Assembly: GCA_045612185.1 (NCBI GenBank)
Contig: JAZKYO010000108.1
Span: 7,504-71,503, forward strand
Source of the DNA: RGIG8775 sp045612185
Lineage (GTDB): Bacteria; Bacillota; Clostridia; Oscillospirales; CAG-272
Reading direction: 5' to 3'
DNA: 64,000 nucleotides
The notes below the pieces were generated by a model. The model saw nothing but the letters and a program-made list of their open reading frames with translations, had not been told where the DNA came from and did not search any database. Within the stretch, counting starts at the first letter, position 1. Each line of letters begins with the position of its first letter. This document shows positions 16,090 to 24,976 of this stretch, in pieces. Both the position numbers and the translations under genes were made by a program.

Positions 16090-17289
16090 ATGGAATACAA
16101 TTTTTCAGACAGCTTTAAAAATCTTCAGCCCTCGGCTATCCGTGAGATTTTTAAAAGCCTTACCGACCCAACTATAATTTCTTTCGCAGCGGGGAATCCT
16201 TCCCCCGAATCTTTCCCCGTAAAGGAGCTTTCAAAGCTTGCGGCTGATATATTCGCAAATACGTCCTCTCAGGCGCTTCAGTACGGAATTACCGAGGGCT
16301 TTCCCGGTCTTCGCGAGGAAATAGCAAAGAGACAAAAATCACGCTTCGGAATCGGACGCGATTTTGATATGACCATCGTTACGTCGGGCGGTCAGCAGGG
16401 GCTTGAGCTTTGCTGCAGAGTCCTCTGCAACCCCGGTGATGTGGTGCTTTGCGAAAATCCCAGCTTTATAGGCGCACTTAACGCGTTCCGCGCTTGCGGT
16501 GCTAAAACCGTAGGCATTCCCATGGACGAGGACGGAGTCAACGTCGCGGCACTCGAAGAACTTGTAAAAAACACGGCAAACGTAAAGCTTATATACGTTA
16601 TTCCTACTTTCCAGAATCCTCGAGGTTCTTCCACGTCTCTCGCAAAGAGAAAAGAAATTTACAGAATCGCCAAGGAAAACGGAATAGTTATTCTTGAGGA
16701 CAACCCCTACGGAGAGCTTCGCTTTGCGGGAGCGGAGATTCCCACCATCAAGAGCTTTGACGAGGACGGAATTGTGGTTTACTGCTCTTCTTTCTCAAAG
16801 ATTCTTTCGGCGGGTATGCGTGTTGGCTTTGTTATCGGCCCTGCAGACCTTCTCCAAAAAATGGTTGTCGCAAAGCAGTGCGAGGACGTTCATACCAACA
16901 ATTTCTTCCAGATGCTTTGCTACAAATACGTTACCGAGTGCGACCTTGACGCGCACATCGAAAAGATTCGCGCAATTTATCGCCACAAGTGTAATCTCAT
17001 GCTTGATACACTTGACAAGGAGATGCCGAAGGAAGTTAAATACACACGTCCTGAGGGAGGCTTGTTTATTTGGTGTACTCTTCCCGACGGTCTTGACTCG
17101 GGTGAGTTTGCTAAATTTGCTATCAGCAAAAAGATAGCGGTAGTTCCCGGCTCTACCTTTAACTGCGATACAAAAGCCCCCTCCGATTCTTTCAGAATCA
17201 ACTACTCCACACCTTCGGACGAACAAATAGTCAATGGTGTTAAAATACTTGCGGAAGCAGCACGCGAATACATCGCTTCCAAGAGATAA
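16090..17289 (+). CDS. PLP-dependent class I/II aminotransferase (MocR-C/LysN-like)
   Basis: This 399-residue fold-type I aminotransferase has its PLP lysine at K237 in SSFSKILSAGMRVGF. It also has the substrate-binding arginine region near the C-terminus (DSFRINYSTPSDEQI) and YVIPTFQNPRGSS, typical of the 2-aminoadipate/aromatic aminotransferase branch related to MocR C-terminal domains. There is no HTH domain, so this is an enzyme and not a MocR regulator. The amino-acid substrate cannot be read from sequence. It has its own promoter and lies 15 bp before trpS, so the two are probably cotranscribed; a link to aromatic amino acids is possible but unproven. Confidence 0.85.
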   Translation: MEYNFSDSFKNLQPSAIREIFKSLTDPTIISFAAGNPSPESFPVKELSKLAADIFANTSSQALQYGITEGFPGLREEIAKRQKSRFGIGRDFDMTIVTSGGQQGLELCCRVLCNPGDVVLCENPSFIGALNAFRACGAKTVGIPMDEDGVNVAALEELVKNTANVKLIYVIPTFQNPRGSSTSLAKRKEIYRIAKENGIVILEDNPYGELRFAGAEIPTIKSFDEDGIVVYCSSFSKILSAGMRVGFVIGPADLLQKMVVAKQCEDVHTNNFFQMLCYKYVTECDLDAHIEKIRAIYRHKCNLMLDTLDKEMPKEVKYTRPEGGLFIWCTLPDGLDSGEFAKFAISKKIAVVPGSTFNCDTKAPSDSFRINYSTPSDEQIVNGVKILAEAAREYIASKR

Positions 17290-17304
17290 GAAAGGATTTT
17301 TACT

Positions 17305-18300
17305 ATGTTAGACGGAAAAAAGGTATCTTATTCCGGTGTTCAGCCCAGCGGAAACCTCACAATAGGAAATTATCTCGGAGCTATCAAGAATTTTTCGGCG
17401 TACTCCGACGAATACAAATGCTTTTACTGCGTAGTTGACTCGCACGCCATTACCGTGCGCCAAGTTCCCGCAGAGCTTCGCAGACGCACATACGAGACGC
17501 TCGCGCTTTATATGGCTTGCGGTCTTGACCCCGAGAAAAACACGCTTTACGTACAGTCTCACGTTCCCGCTCACACAGAGCTTGCTTGGATTCTCAACTG
17601 CTTTACCATGTTTGGAGAACTTTCGAGAATGACACAGTTCAAGGACAAAAGCGAGCGCCACGCAGACAACGTAAACGCGGGACTTTTCACATACCCCGTA
17701 CTTATGGCATCAGACATTATGCTTTATCAGACCGACGTCGTTCCGGTAGGTATTGACCAAAAGCAACACGTTGAGCTTTGCAGAAATATAGTTGCAAGAT
17801 TCAACCAGCTCTACCCCGACACCTTTACCATGCCCGAACCTATTATTTCAAAGGACAGCATGAAGATTGCCTCTCTTCAGGAACCCACGAAAAAGATGAG
17901 CAAATCGGACGAAAACGTAAACGCTGTGGTATATATTCTTGATGACAAGGACACAATAATAAGGAAATTCAAACGTGCCGTTACCGATTCGGACACCTGC
18001 GTTAAATTTGCGCCCGAAAAGCACGGAATTAACAACCTTATGACGATTTATTCTTGCTTTACGGGCAAGAGCTTTGAAGAAATTGAACGCGAATTTGACG
18101 GACGCGGCTACGGCGATTTCAAGCTTGCCGTAGGTGAGGCTTGCGCTGACGCGCTTGCCCCCGTTCAACAGAGATTCGCTGAGCTTATTGCCGACAAGGC
18201 TTACCTTGAAACGCTTATGAAAAAAGGCGCTGACGAGGCGGCATACTATGCTCGCAAGACGCTTTCCAAAGTTAAGAGAAAGCTTGGATTCGTTCAATAA
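17305..18300 (+). CDS. trpS: Tryptophanyl-tRNA synthetase
   Basis: This 331-residue class I synthetase charges tRNA-Trp. The HIGH-equivalent is PSGNLTIGNYLG (about residues 14-25) and the KMSKS loop is at 197-201 (KKMSKSDEN). The length matches bacterial TrpS. The start ATG follows AGAAAGGAT, 15 bp after the aminotransferase stop. I saw no T-box leader in front of it, so it is expressed from the upstream promoter. Confidence 0.97.
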   Translation: MLDGKKVSYSGVQPSGNLTIGNYLGAIKNFSAYSDEYKCFYCVVDSHAITVRQVPAELRRRTYETLALYMACGLDPEKNTLYVQSHVPAHTELAWILNCFTMFGELSRMTQFKDKSERHADNVNAGLFTYPVLMASDIMLYQTDVVPVGIDQKQHVELCRNIVARFNQLYPDTFTMPEPIISKDSMKIASLQEPTKKMSKSDENVNAVVYILDDKDTIIRKFKRAVTDSDTCVKFAPEKHGINNLMTIYSCFTGKSFEEIEREFDGRGYGDFKLAVGEACADALAPVQQRFAELIADKAYLETLMKKGADEAAYYARKTLSKVKRKLGFVQ

Positions 18301-18336
18301 AAACCAATGAGGTAACGGCGGAATTGGAGAGCTGTA

Positions 18337-19245
18337 TTGATTTTGGAAATGTCCAAGGCTCTTGTTTATACCGCCGTTTTCTCTTTGCTTATCACTCCTG
18401 CTGATTTCAGGCTTGCCAAGTCGGTGGGGGCTATAGATATCCCTAAAGACGCTCGGCGAATGCATACAAGACCGATACCCAGGCTTGGTGGGATTTCTAT
18501 ATTTGCGTCCTTCGTTATTCTCTGCTTGTTTTTACAAAAAGAAATCGCACCCGACTTTTTATTTGTCTTATCGGGTGCGTTTTTTATTACAGTTTTGGGA
18601 GTAACTGACGACGCTTTAGGTCTATCGGCAAAATTCAAGCTTACCGCGCAAGTATTAATATCGGCAACAGTTGCATTTGGAATAAGTTATTTCGAAGATT
18701 GGAATCCGATTCTAATACCGCTTGGTATTGTTTGGCTGTTAACACTTATCAACGCCCACAATTTTATAGACGGACTTAACGGGCTGTGCGCGGGAATCGC
18801 TATAATTGAATCATTTGCTTTAGGCGTTTTATTCATTTTGGGCGGCAACACGCTTGAGGCGCTCGTTTGCTTTATTCTCTGTGGAGCTTGCGTAGGCTTT
18901 CTTCCCTACAACTCTCCAAAAGCCAAGCTTTTTATGGGAGACACCGGCTCTACGTTTATAGGTTTTACCTTGGGAGTACTTTCTCTTGAGCTCCTTAACG
19001 GTAGCAACGGTTTTGCCGATTTTTGCTCTGTAATCTTGATTCTGATATTTCCATTGATCGATATTTCTTTTGCCGTCACCCGAAGAATTTTGAAAGGTCA
19101 AAGCCCCTTTGTGTCCGACCGTTCTCACATTCACCATTTCATTGCCGACAGAGTGGGACACCGTCAAGCCTCCGTTTTAATCAGAATATCTGCATTGATT
19201 TCAGCGACCTTGGGAATATTGCTATACCTTACTTTTTCCTCTTAG
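18337..19245 (+). CDS. Undecaprenyl-phosphate sugar-1-phosphate transferase (WecA/TagO/MraY family)
   Basis: This 302-residue polytopic membrane enzyme transfers a sugar-1-phosphate from a UDP-sugar to undecaprenyl phosphate, the first step of wall teichoic acid or similar glycan synthesis. Family motifs are TDDALGLSAKFKL (DD pair), NAHNFIDGLNGLCAG and FMGDTGSTFIGF, with a final HIHHF-like histidine motif (RSHIHHFIADR) characteristic of WecA/TagO and not of MraY. The start is TTG at 18337 with GGAG 7 nt upstream; ATG 18349 is the alternative. It follows trpS by 36 bp. Its 3' end overlaps the convergent PocR regulator gene by 17 bp with no terminator between them. Confidence 0.9.
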   Translation: MILEMSKALVYTAVFSLLITPADFRLAKSVGAIDIPKDARRMHTRPIPRLGGISIFASFVILCLFLQKEIAPDFLFVLSGAFFITVLGVTDDALGLSAKFKLTAQVLISATVAFGISYFEDWNPILIPLGIVWLLTLINAHNFIDGLNGLCAGIAIIESFALGVLFILGGNTLEALVCFILCGACVGFLPYNSPKAKLFMGDTGSTFIGFTLGVLSLELLNGSNGFADFCSVILILIFPLIDISFAVTRRILKGQSPFVSDRSHIHHFIADRVGHRQASVLIRISALISATLGILLYLTFSS

Positions 19246-20056
19246 ATTTGCGGTATTCCCGCGGGCTGATTCCGTACGTTCGCTTGAATATTTTTGAAAA
19301 ATAATTGTAGTCCGGAACACCGCACCGTCTACCTATTTCATTTACAGGCAAGGCGGTGCTTTCCAGATACTCGCAAGCCTTACCAAGCCTGCGCGATTTG
19401 ATATACTCCGCAGGAGTTGCTCTGAAATATCGTTTAAAAATAGAATATATTTCGCTGTGGGAAAGGTGAAAGACCGAACAAAGCTTTGGTACTGACAAGT
19501 CATCTGCCATGTTATTGTTTATGTATTTTCCAATGGCGACGTCTATTCTGTTTTCCGAATAATCTATCAGATTTTTCAAATATTCGTAGCTTGTGCATGC
19601 GTCAAGAATCCGCATGGCTGAATGCAACTTTTCAAGCTCAATGGTGGGAAGATTGTCATACCTCTCCCTAAGCTTGTCAAGCTTATCCTGTGGAAGTCTG
19701 TGGGAAATGCCGTCAAAATCGGCATTTCCCTTTAGTTTTATCTGTCCGAGAACCATATATCCAATAATTTTTTGGTCGTATACAATAGGCGACATACACT
19801 CTAAAAGTCCAGCGTGGCAAGTATAAAAATACTGCTTGTAGTTTTTTCTGCACTCATCAAAGGCGTGGCGGTCGCACTGTTTGCATCTTTTATCCATTTC
19901 TCCGTCCTGCCTCAAAAGCTCGCAAAAGGGAGACAGCTTTTCGGGATAGAAAGACAGTTCTTCTTCGTCGCTGTCATAAATACACACTTTTAAACCGACA
20001 AGATTATAAAAGTCGCGCAACAATTCGCGCATTTGGGCTAAGTTATAAATTTCCAT
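19229..20056 (-). CDS. PocR-domain AraC-family transcriptional regulator
   Basis: The 275-residue regulator has an N-terminal PocR-type sensory domain (about 1-165) containing the cysteine motif RCKQCDRHAFDEC and the phrase YFYTCHAGLLECMSPI. A C-terminal AraC double helix-turn-helix follows (about 175-275; LSHSEIYSIFKRYFRATPAEYIKSRRLGKA...FSKIFKRTYGISPREYR). PocR domains bind small organic ligands such as diols or sugars. It is divergent from the kinase-isomerase-aldolase operon, with 99 bp between starts, so it is very probably that operon's activator. The kinase side has only a poor -35 box, as expected for an activated promoter. Confidence 0.9.
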   Translation of the reverse strand: MEIYNLAQMRELLRDFYNLVGLKVCIYDSDEEELSFYPEKLSPFCELLRQDGEMDKRCKQCDRHAFDECRKNYKQYFYTCHAGLLECMSPIVYDQKIIGYMVLGQIKLKGNADFDGISHRLPQDKLDKLRERYDNLPTIELEKLHSAMRILDACTSYEYLKNLIDYSENRIDVAIGKYINNNMADDLSVPKLCSVFHLSHSEIYSIFKRYFRATPAEYIKSRRLGKACEYLESTALPVNEIGRRCGVPDYNYFSKIFKRTYGISPREYRKSKRKK

Positions 20057-20097
20057 ATTGGTATTCCTCTGTACAAAATCACCATATTTATATATAA

Positions 20098-20126
20098 ATT
20101 ATACTATACCCGAAAAGAAAAATCAA
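20098..20126 (-). promoter_or_regulatory. Sigma-A promoter of the PocR-AraC regulator
   Basis: On the minus strand TTGATT (20121-20126) and TATAAT (20098-20103) are 17 bp apart. It lies inside the divergent intergenic region shared with the sugar kinase operon, so the regulator could control both directions. Confidence 0.65.
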
Positions 20127-20155
20127 GTACAATTAGAATATAAGGAGGGGATTTT

Positions 20156-21628
20156 TTGAATTATTTATCTATTGACGTAGGAACCACCTGTTGCAAATGT
20201 CAACTTTTTTCAGAGCGCGGTGAAATTCTCGAATATTTTTCCGAGGAATACGGCTTTTTAACTGTTGACGGAAGAAACTACATAGACACGGCTAAAATCC
20301 TGAGCTGTCTCAAATCCATGATATCCAAAATCGCTGAAAAGCACGAAATTTCTTCTTTCTGCGTTTCATCGTTGGGCGAATCCTTTGTTTTGCTTGACAA
20401 AGACGACAAACTGATTTTTCCGCCCATGCTGTACACCGATGAGCGAGGCAGCGACGAGGTTGAGCTAATCTCAAGCAAAATCGGAGCTGAAAAAGCCTTT
20501 GAGATTACCGGTGTATTTCCGCACAGTATGTATTCCCTTTCTAAACTGTTGTGGATAAAAAACAATCACGGTGAGATTTATGAAAAAGCCGACAAGCTGA
20601 TGTTAGTTGGCGAATACGTAGGTTACCTGCTTTCGGGCAAGCGCGTTATTGACTATTCACTTGCTTCAAGAACAGGGGCGTTTGATATTGAAAAGCTCGA
20701 ATTTTCAAAAGAGATTTTGGACGAGTTTAATATTCCGATTTCGCTCTTCTCGCGACCGATGCGCGCAGGAGCCGTGGTAGGAGAAATCAGGCAAGAGCTA
20801 AAGAATGAGCTTAATATCAAGGGAAATCCGGTGCTTGTACTCGGTTCTCACGATCAAATCTGCGCCTCGCTTGGCGCGGGCGCGTTAAAAGACGGAGACG
20901 CGGTTGACGGAATGGGAACGGTTGAGTGCATAACCGCACTTTTTTCCAAAAAGGCTGACAATCACGCAATGGGACGTCAGGGATATCCTTGTGTACCTTA
21001 CGCGGTTGAGGGTATGTACTGCACGTACATTCTTAATTTCTCATGCGGCTCGGTAATTAATTGGTTTAAAAAGAAAATCATGCACTCCCACAAAGGCGAT
21101 GATGCGGATTTCTTTACCTATATTGAGAAGAATATACCAAGCACCCCCTCGGGGCTTTTGGTTCTTCCCTATTTTGGCGGTGCTGCCACACCTTATCAGG
21201 ATATTTTGGCGCGCGGTGCAATTTGGGGATTGACTTCAGAGACGGAGGATTCGGTACTTTACAAGGCGTTAATGGAGGGCTTGGCTATGGAAATGCGCCT
21301 TAACGCGGAAACTGTAAAGAATTACTCAATAGAGCTCTCAAACCTCATAGCCACGGGTGGAGGCGCAAATTCCGAAAAATGGTTACAGATAAAAGCCGAT
21401 ATTCAAGGGCTTCCAATTAAAGTTCTCCGTTCAAGCGAGGGCGGTCTTTGCGGATGCGCCATGCTTTCTGCGGTAGCTCTCGGTGGGGCTGAAAGTATTG
21501 AAACAGCCAAGGATATATTTGTGAAATACACAAAAGAGTTTTACACAAATGAAGAATCGCGCGAGAAATACGCGCCCTATTACGAAAAGTACAAAAAATT
21601 ATATCATATAACAAAGGAGCTGTATTAA
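20156..21628 (+). CDS. FGGY-family carbohydrate kinase
   Basis: This 490-residue sugar kinase has two actin-like domains. The N-terminal phosphate-binding loop is YLSIDVGTTCCKCQLF, and the second-domain signature is LIATGGGANSEKWLQIKADIQ. The central GSHDQICASLGAGAL motif matches the FGGY DQ region with the catalytic Asp. It starts with TTG at 20156 behind a strong AAGGAGGGG. It is the first gene of a four-gene operon with an isomerase, a class II aldolase and a DUF4432 protein. The expected reaction is phosphorylation of the ketose made by the isomerase. The exact sugar is unknown; close relatives act on fuculose, rhamnulose, xylulose and ribulose. Confidence 0.9.
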   Translation: MNYLSIDVGTTCCKCQLFSERGEILEYFSEEYGFLTVDGRNYIDTAKILSCLKSMISKIAEKHEISSFCVSSLGESFVLLDKDDKLIFPPMLYTDERGSDEVELISSKIGAEKAFEITGVFPHSMYSLSKLLWIKNNHGEIYEKADKLMLVGEYVGYLLSGKRVIDYSLASRTGAFDIEKLEFSKEILDEFNIPISLFSRPMRAGAVVGEIRQELKNELNIKGNPVLVLGSHDQICASLGAGALKDGDAVDGMGTVECITALFSKKADNHAMGRQGYPCVPYAVEGMYCTYILNFSCGSVINWFKKKIMHSHKGDDADFFTYIEKNIPSTPSGLLVLPYFGGAATPYQDILARGAIWGLTSETEDSVLYKALMEGLAMEMRLNAETVKNYSIELSNLIATGGGANSEKWLQIKADIQGLPIKVLRSSEGGLCGCAMLSAVALGGAESIETAKDIFVKYTKEFYTNEESREKYAPYYEKYKKLYHITKELY

Positions 21629-21629
21629 A

Positions 21630-23024
21630 ATGAAATTTGCTTTGTATTTTGGAAACAGAGGCTTTATGCCTGCAGAACTTATTGAAGGCGCAAGAGTTGA
21701 CATGATTAAGGCTGTTACCGACGCTGGACACGAATATCTCGTTATGGACGAAAAGGCTACCCGTTACGGTGCGGTTGAGACACGTGACGAAGGCAGACTT
21801 TATCACGACTGGCTTAAAAGTCACGAGGGTGAATATGACGGCGTTATTCTTTGTATGCCTATTTTCATTGATGAAAACGGGGCTATAGCCGCGCTTCAGG
21901 ATGCGGGTGTTCCGATTCTTATGCAAGCTTATCCCGACGAGATCGGAAAAATGGATTTCAAGCACCGCCGCGACGCGTACTGCGGAAAATTCTCGGCAAC
22001 CGACGTTTTCTATCAGTACAAAGTTCCATTTACCGTTATGAAGCCTCACGTTGTTCACCCTTTGAGCGACGCATTCAAGCAAAATCTTGCGGATTTCGCC
22101 GCTATCTGCCGAGTTGTTAAGGGTATGAAGCGCTTTAATCTCGGTTGTATCGGCGCAAGAACAACCGCTTTCAAGACCGTTAGATTTGACGAAGTAACTC
22201 TTCAGAGATACGGCATAAATCTTGAAAGTTTTGACCTTTCGGAGCTTATTTTCAAGGTTGGTCAAAAGGCTGATGACGATGCGGCTGTCATAGCTAAACA
22301 GAAGAGACTTGAGGCTTACACAGACTTCTCGCTCGTTCCCGAAAAAAGCAAGACCATGCTTGCGAAAATTTCAGTAGTTATTGACGAGTACATAGAAGAA
22401 TATCACCTTGACGCCATTGCATTAAGATGCTGGAACGAAATGGAGACCATTCTTCGCGTTTGTCCTTGCGTACTCATTTCTGAGCTTAACGACAGAGGTA
22501 TTGTATGCTCTTGCGAAATTGACATCACAAGCGCTATCACCATGAGAGCTATGGCACTCGCTTCTGAAAAGCCTACCGCCTGCCTTGACTGGAACAACAA
22601 CTACGGTGATGACGAGAACAAGGTTATTCTTTTCCACTGCGGTCCTGTGGCGCAGTCGCTTATGGCAGGAAAAGGACAGGTTACCGAACATAAAATGTTC
22701 GCCAAAAACGATCCCGGCTGCGGTTGGGGTACAAACGAGGGACGCATTGCGGCGTTCGACATGACCTTCTCCAACGGATTTACCGAGGACGGCAAGCTTA
22801 AGGTTTACGTAAGCGAAGGAAAATTCACGGACGAGCCTATCGAAAAAGCATACTTTGGATGCGGCGGCGTAGCTGAGATTCCCGACCTTCAGAATAAGCT
22901 TATAAAACTTGCCAAGGGTGGATTTAAACACCATACAACGGTAGGCATGGGACACATGAAATACGTTCTTGAGGAAGCATTTACCACTTATCTCGGCTAC
23001 GAGCTGATAGATATTGAAAATTAA
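21630..23024 (+). CDS. L-fucose/L-arabinose isomerase family protein
   Basis: This 464-residue protein has the layout of the fucose/arabinose isomerase family. Its N-terminal Rossmann-like domain covers about 1-160 (GVILCMPIFIDENGAIAALQDAGVPILMQ), and its C-terminal half includes RCWNEMETILRVCPCVLISELNDRGI and HCGPVAQSL. Candidate metal-site residues are E294 (in NEME), the nearby DWNNNYGDDE region and the later histidines. It starts 1 bp after the kinase stop. The role by context is aldose-ketose isomerisation for the kinase beside it. It is not an ordinary AraA or FucI by length or motif, so substrate assignment is open. Confidence 0.8.
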   Translation: MKFALYFGNRGFMPAELIEGARVDMIKAVTDAGHEYLVMDEKATRYGAVETRDEGRLYHDWLKSHEGEYDGVILCMPIFIDENGAIAALQDAGVPILMQAYPDEIGKMDFKHRRDAYCGKFSATDVFYQYKVPFTVMKPHVVHPLSDAFKQNLADFAAICRVVKGMKRFNLGCIGARTTAFKTVRFDEVTLQRYGINLESFDLSELIFKVGQKADDDAAVIAKQKRLEAYTDFSLVPEKSKTMLAKISVVIDEYIEEYHLDAIALRCWNEMETILRVCPCVLISELNDRGIVCSCEIDITSAITMRAMALASEKPTACLDWNNNYGDDENKVILFHCGPVAQSLMAGKGQVTEHKMFAKNDPGCGWGTNEGRIAAFDMTFSNGFTEDGKLKVYVSEGKFTDEPIEKAYFGCGGVAEIPDLQNKLIKLAKGGFKHHTTVGMGHMKYVLEEAFTTYLGYELIDIEN

Positions 23025-23035
23025 GGAGAATAAAA

Positions 23036-23881
23036 ATGTTAGTAGGATTAAAAGAAATAACCGCAGAGGGTAAAAAAAGAGGAATTGCCATAGGCAACTT
23101 CAACACTCCCAACCTTGAGTGTCTTATTGCGATACTTGATGCTGCTGAAGAACTTAACGTTCCGATTATCATTGCTCACGCTCAATGCCACGAGGATGTT
23201 GCACCTCTTGACAAAATAGGCCCTGTTATGGTAGAATTGGCTAAGAGAAGCAAGGTAAAGGTTTGCGTTCATCTTGACCACGGCGAGGATTTTGAATACT
23301 GCAAACGCGCCATAGCGCTTGGGTTCACGTCTATAATGATTGACTTTTCCACACTTTCTTACGAGGACAACGTAAAGGGCACAGCCGAAGTTGTAAAGTA
23401 CGCTCACGAAAGGGGCGTTGACGTTGAGGCTGAGCTTGGTTGCATGCCTGCGAGAGAAGGTGGCGGTGAGGAAACAGCTTCAAAGGAGTCACTCTACACA
23501 GACCCTGAGTTGGTTCCCGATTACGTTGGTCGCACGGGCGTTGATGCGCTTGCGATAGCATTTGGAACAGCTCACGGAATCTACAAGGAAAAGCCCGTCC
23601 TCAACATGGACATAATAACAAAAGTAGTTGAAAAGACCGCCCTTCCCTTGGTTATGCACGGGGGAAGCGGAATTTCTCACGACGAATACCGCGAGGTAAT
23701 CAAGCGCGGTATTGCCAAAATCAACTACTACTCCTACATGTCCTACGCCGGTTACGCAGCGGCAAAGGCAACAGTTGAAAGCAAGGCTGCCGATTTCTAT
23801 CACAATCTTGCGCTGAACGCGCAAACGGCTATGAAGGAAAACGCTATTACCACGCTTAAAGTATTTTCAAACATAAAATAA
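23036..23881 (+). CDS. Class II ketose-(bis)phosphate aldolase (GatY/FbaA-like)
   Basis: This 281-residue zinc aldolase has visible metal ligands and neighbours: D81-H82 in VHLDHGEDF, E133 in VEAELG, H180 in FGTAHGIYKEKP and H208 in VMHGGSG, followed by the IKRGIAKINYYSYM phosphate loop. In place of the usual IDGSHL it has IDFSTLSYEDN (residues 102-112), a change in a region that borders the active site. It would cleave the phosphorylated ketose to DHAP or a related triose and an aldehyde. A fructose-bisphosphate-type enzyme (not the adducin type of fucose and rhamnose operons) behind an FGGY kinase is uncommon. Confidence 0.88.
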   Translation: MLVGLKEITAEGKKRGIAIGNFNTPNLECLIAILDAAEELNVPIIIAHAQCHEDVAPLDKIGPVMVELAKRSKVKVCVHLDHGEDFEYCKRAIALGFTSIMIDFSTLSYEDNVKGTAEVVKYAHERGVDVEAELGCMPAREGGGEETASKESLYTDPELVPDYVGRTGVDALAIAFGTAHGIYKEKPVLNMDIITKVVEKTALPLVMHGGSGISHDEYREVIKRGIAKINYYSYMSYAGYAAAKATVESKAADFYHNLALNAQTAMKENAITTLKVFSNIK

Positions 23882-23892
23882 GGAGCGTTACA

Positions 23893-24801
23893 ATGAACGG
23901 AAAAATTTCTAATTTTTCACAAGTAGCAAGTATCAGAAGATACGAGTACACAACGGGAAAAGAAAAGGGACTTGAGGTTATTGACTGTGATAACGGCAAA
24001 ATCAGATTTTTGCTTAACGTGTCAAAAGCACTTGACGTTATGCAGCTCTATCACGAAGGGCAAAATATGTCGTTCGTTTCAAAAAACGGATTTACCGCAA
24101 GGGAGATTCCTTTCGGCAACCGTTTTGAAGGCGGTATGGTCTACACATGCGGACTTGACAGCCTTGGGCGCAGAGACGGATTTGAGCTTCACGGCACGCT
24201 TCACAACACACCCGCGCGTGTAACTATTGCGGAATGTGACGAAAACGGAATAAGAGTAGAGGCTGTTATTGAGGCAACCGAGTTATTCGGAAAAAATCTC
24301 GTTCTTCACCGCACGGTTTCGTCGGCACTCGGAAGTGACAAAGTAACGATTGAGGACACACTTACAAACAACGGCTTTCTCAGCGAGGATTACTGTATTC
24401 TTTACCACGTTAACATGGGTTACCCGATGCTTGACGAAGGTGCGAAAATAGAAGCAGACATTTCGGAATTTGAAACCCGAACCGAATGGGCAAAGCAAAA
24501 CGCTGACGGCAAATTTTACATTACCGACTCGATTCCCGGTAACCTCGAAACCTGTTATTTCCTTAAAATGAACAAGCCCGAGATATCGCTTATCAATGAA
24601 AATATCGGAAAGCGTTTTACCGTAAAGTATTCCAAAGACACACTTCCCTGTTTTATTGAATGGCACAGCATGGCAAGCGGCGACTACGCCCTTGGCTTTG
24701 AGCCTGCCTCCACGACGCTTGACGCTAATTTTGCTTACACCAAAATAGACGCCGGTGAAAAGGTAAATTTCAAAATAGAGCTTTCGGTAAACAAAATATA
24801 A
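23893..24801 (+). CDS. DUF4432 family aldose 1-epimerase-like protein
   Basis: The 302-residue product has the galactose-mutarotase-like beta-sandwich pattern. It includes FEGGMVYTCGLDSLGR, the GFELHGTLHNTPARV stretch (DUF4432-type, with a His near the active site), YCILYHVNMGYPMLDEG and a C-terminal SGDYALGFEPAS. By analogy with mutarotases it would interconvert anomers of the sugar fed to the isomerase. It is the last gene of the operon, 11 bp after the aldolase, and is followed by a terminator. The biochemical role of DUF4432 is largely inferred. Confidence 0.75.
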   Translation: MNGKISNFSQVASIRRYEYTTGKEKGLEVIDCDNGKIRFLLNVSKALDVMQLYHEGQNMSFVSKNGFTAREIPFGNRFEGGMVYTCGLDSLGRRDGFELHGTLHNTPARVTIAECDENGIRVEAVIEATELFGKNLVLHRTVSSALGSDKVTIEDTLTNNGFLSEDYCILYHVNMGYPMLDEGAKIEADISEFETRTEWAKQNADGKFYITDSIPGNLETCYFLKMNKPEISLINENIGKRFTVKYSKDTLPCFIEWHSMASGDYALGFEPASTTLDANFAYTKIDAGEKVNFKIELSVNKI

Positions 24802-24810
24802 AAATATTAC

Positions 24811-24843
24811 AACCACGCTGAGTTATGCCTCGGCGTGGTTTTT
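24811..24843 (+). terminator. Terminator of the sugar catabolic operon
   Basis: The stem AACCACGC (24811-24818) with GCGTGGTT (24833-24840) is extended by GAG/CTC pairing inside the loop and followed by a T-rich stretch. Confidence 0.85.
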
Positions 24844-24911
24844 GTTTGAATAATCAGGCAAGCTTGCCATAGTGTTTGCAAAATTTTCAATATAGTCAAC
24901 CAAATATTGCA

Positions 24912-24940
24912 TTTACAAATACAAAAATATAATGTAAAAT
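24912..24940 (+). promoter_or_regulatory. Sigma-A promoter of nagA
   Basis: TTTACA (24912-24917) and TAAAAT (24935-24940) have a 17-bp spacer, 36 bp upstream of the nagA start. Confidence 0.6.
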
Positions 24941-24976
24941 ATACTTAAAGAATTCATTTTAACGTAGGTATAAAAA

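Noticed and set aside
17290..17304. T-box leader for trpS
   Set aside because: Only 15 bp separate the aminotransferase from trpS, too short for a T-box, and none was seen before the aminotransferase.
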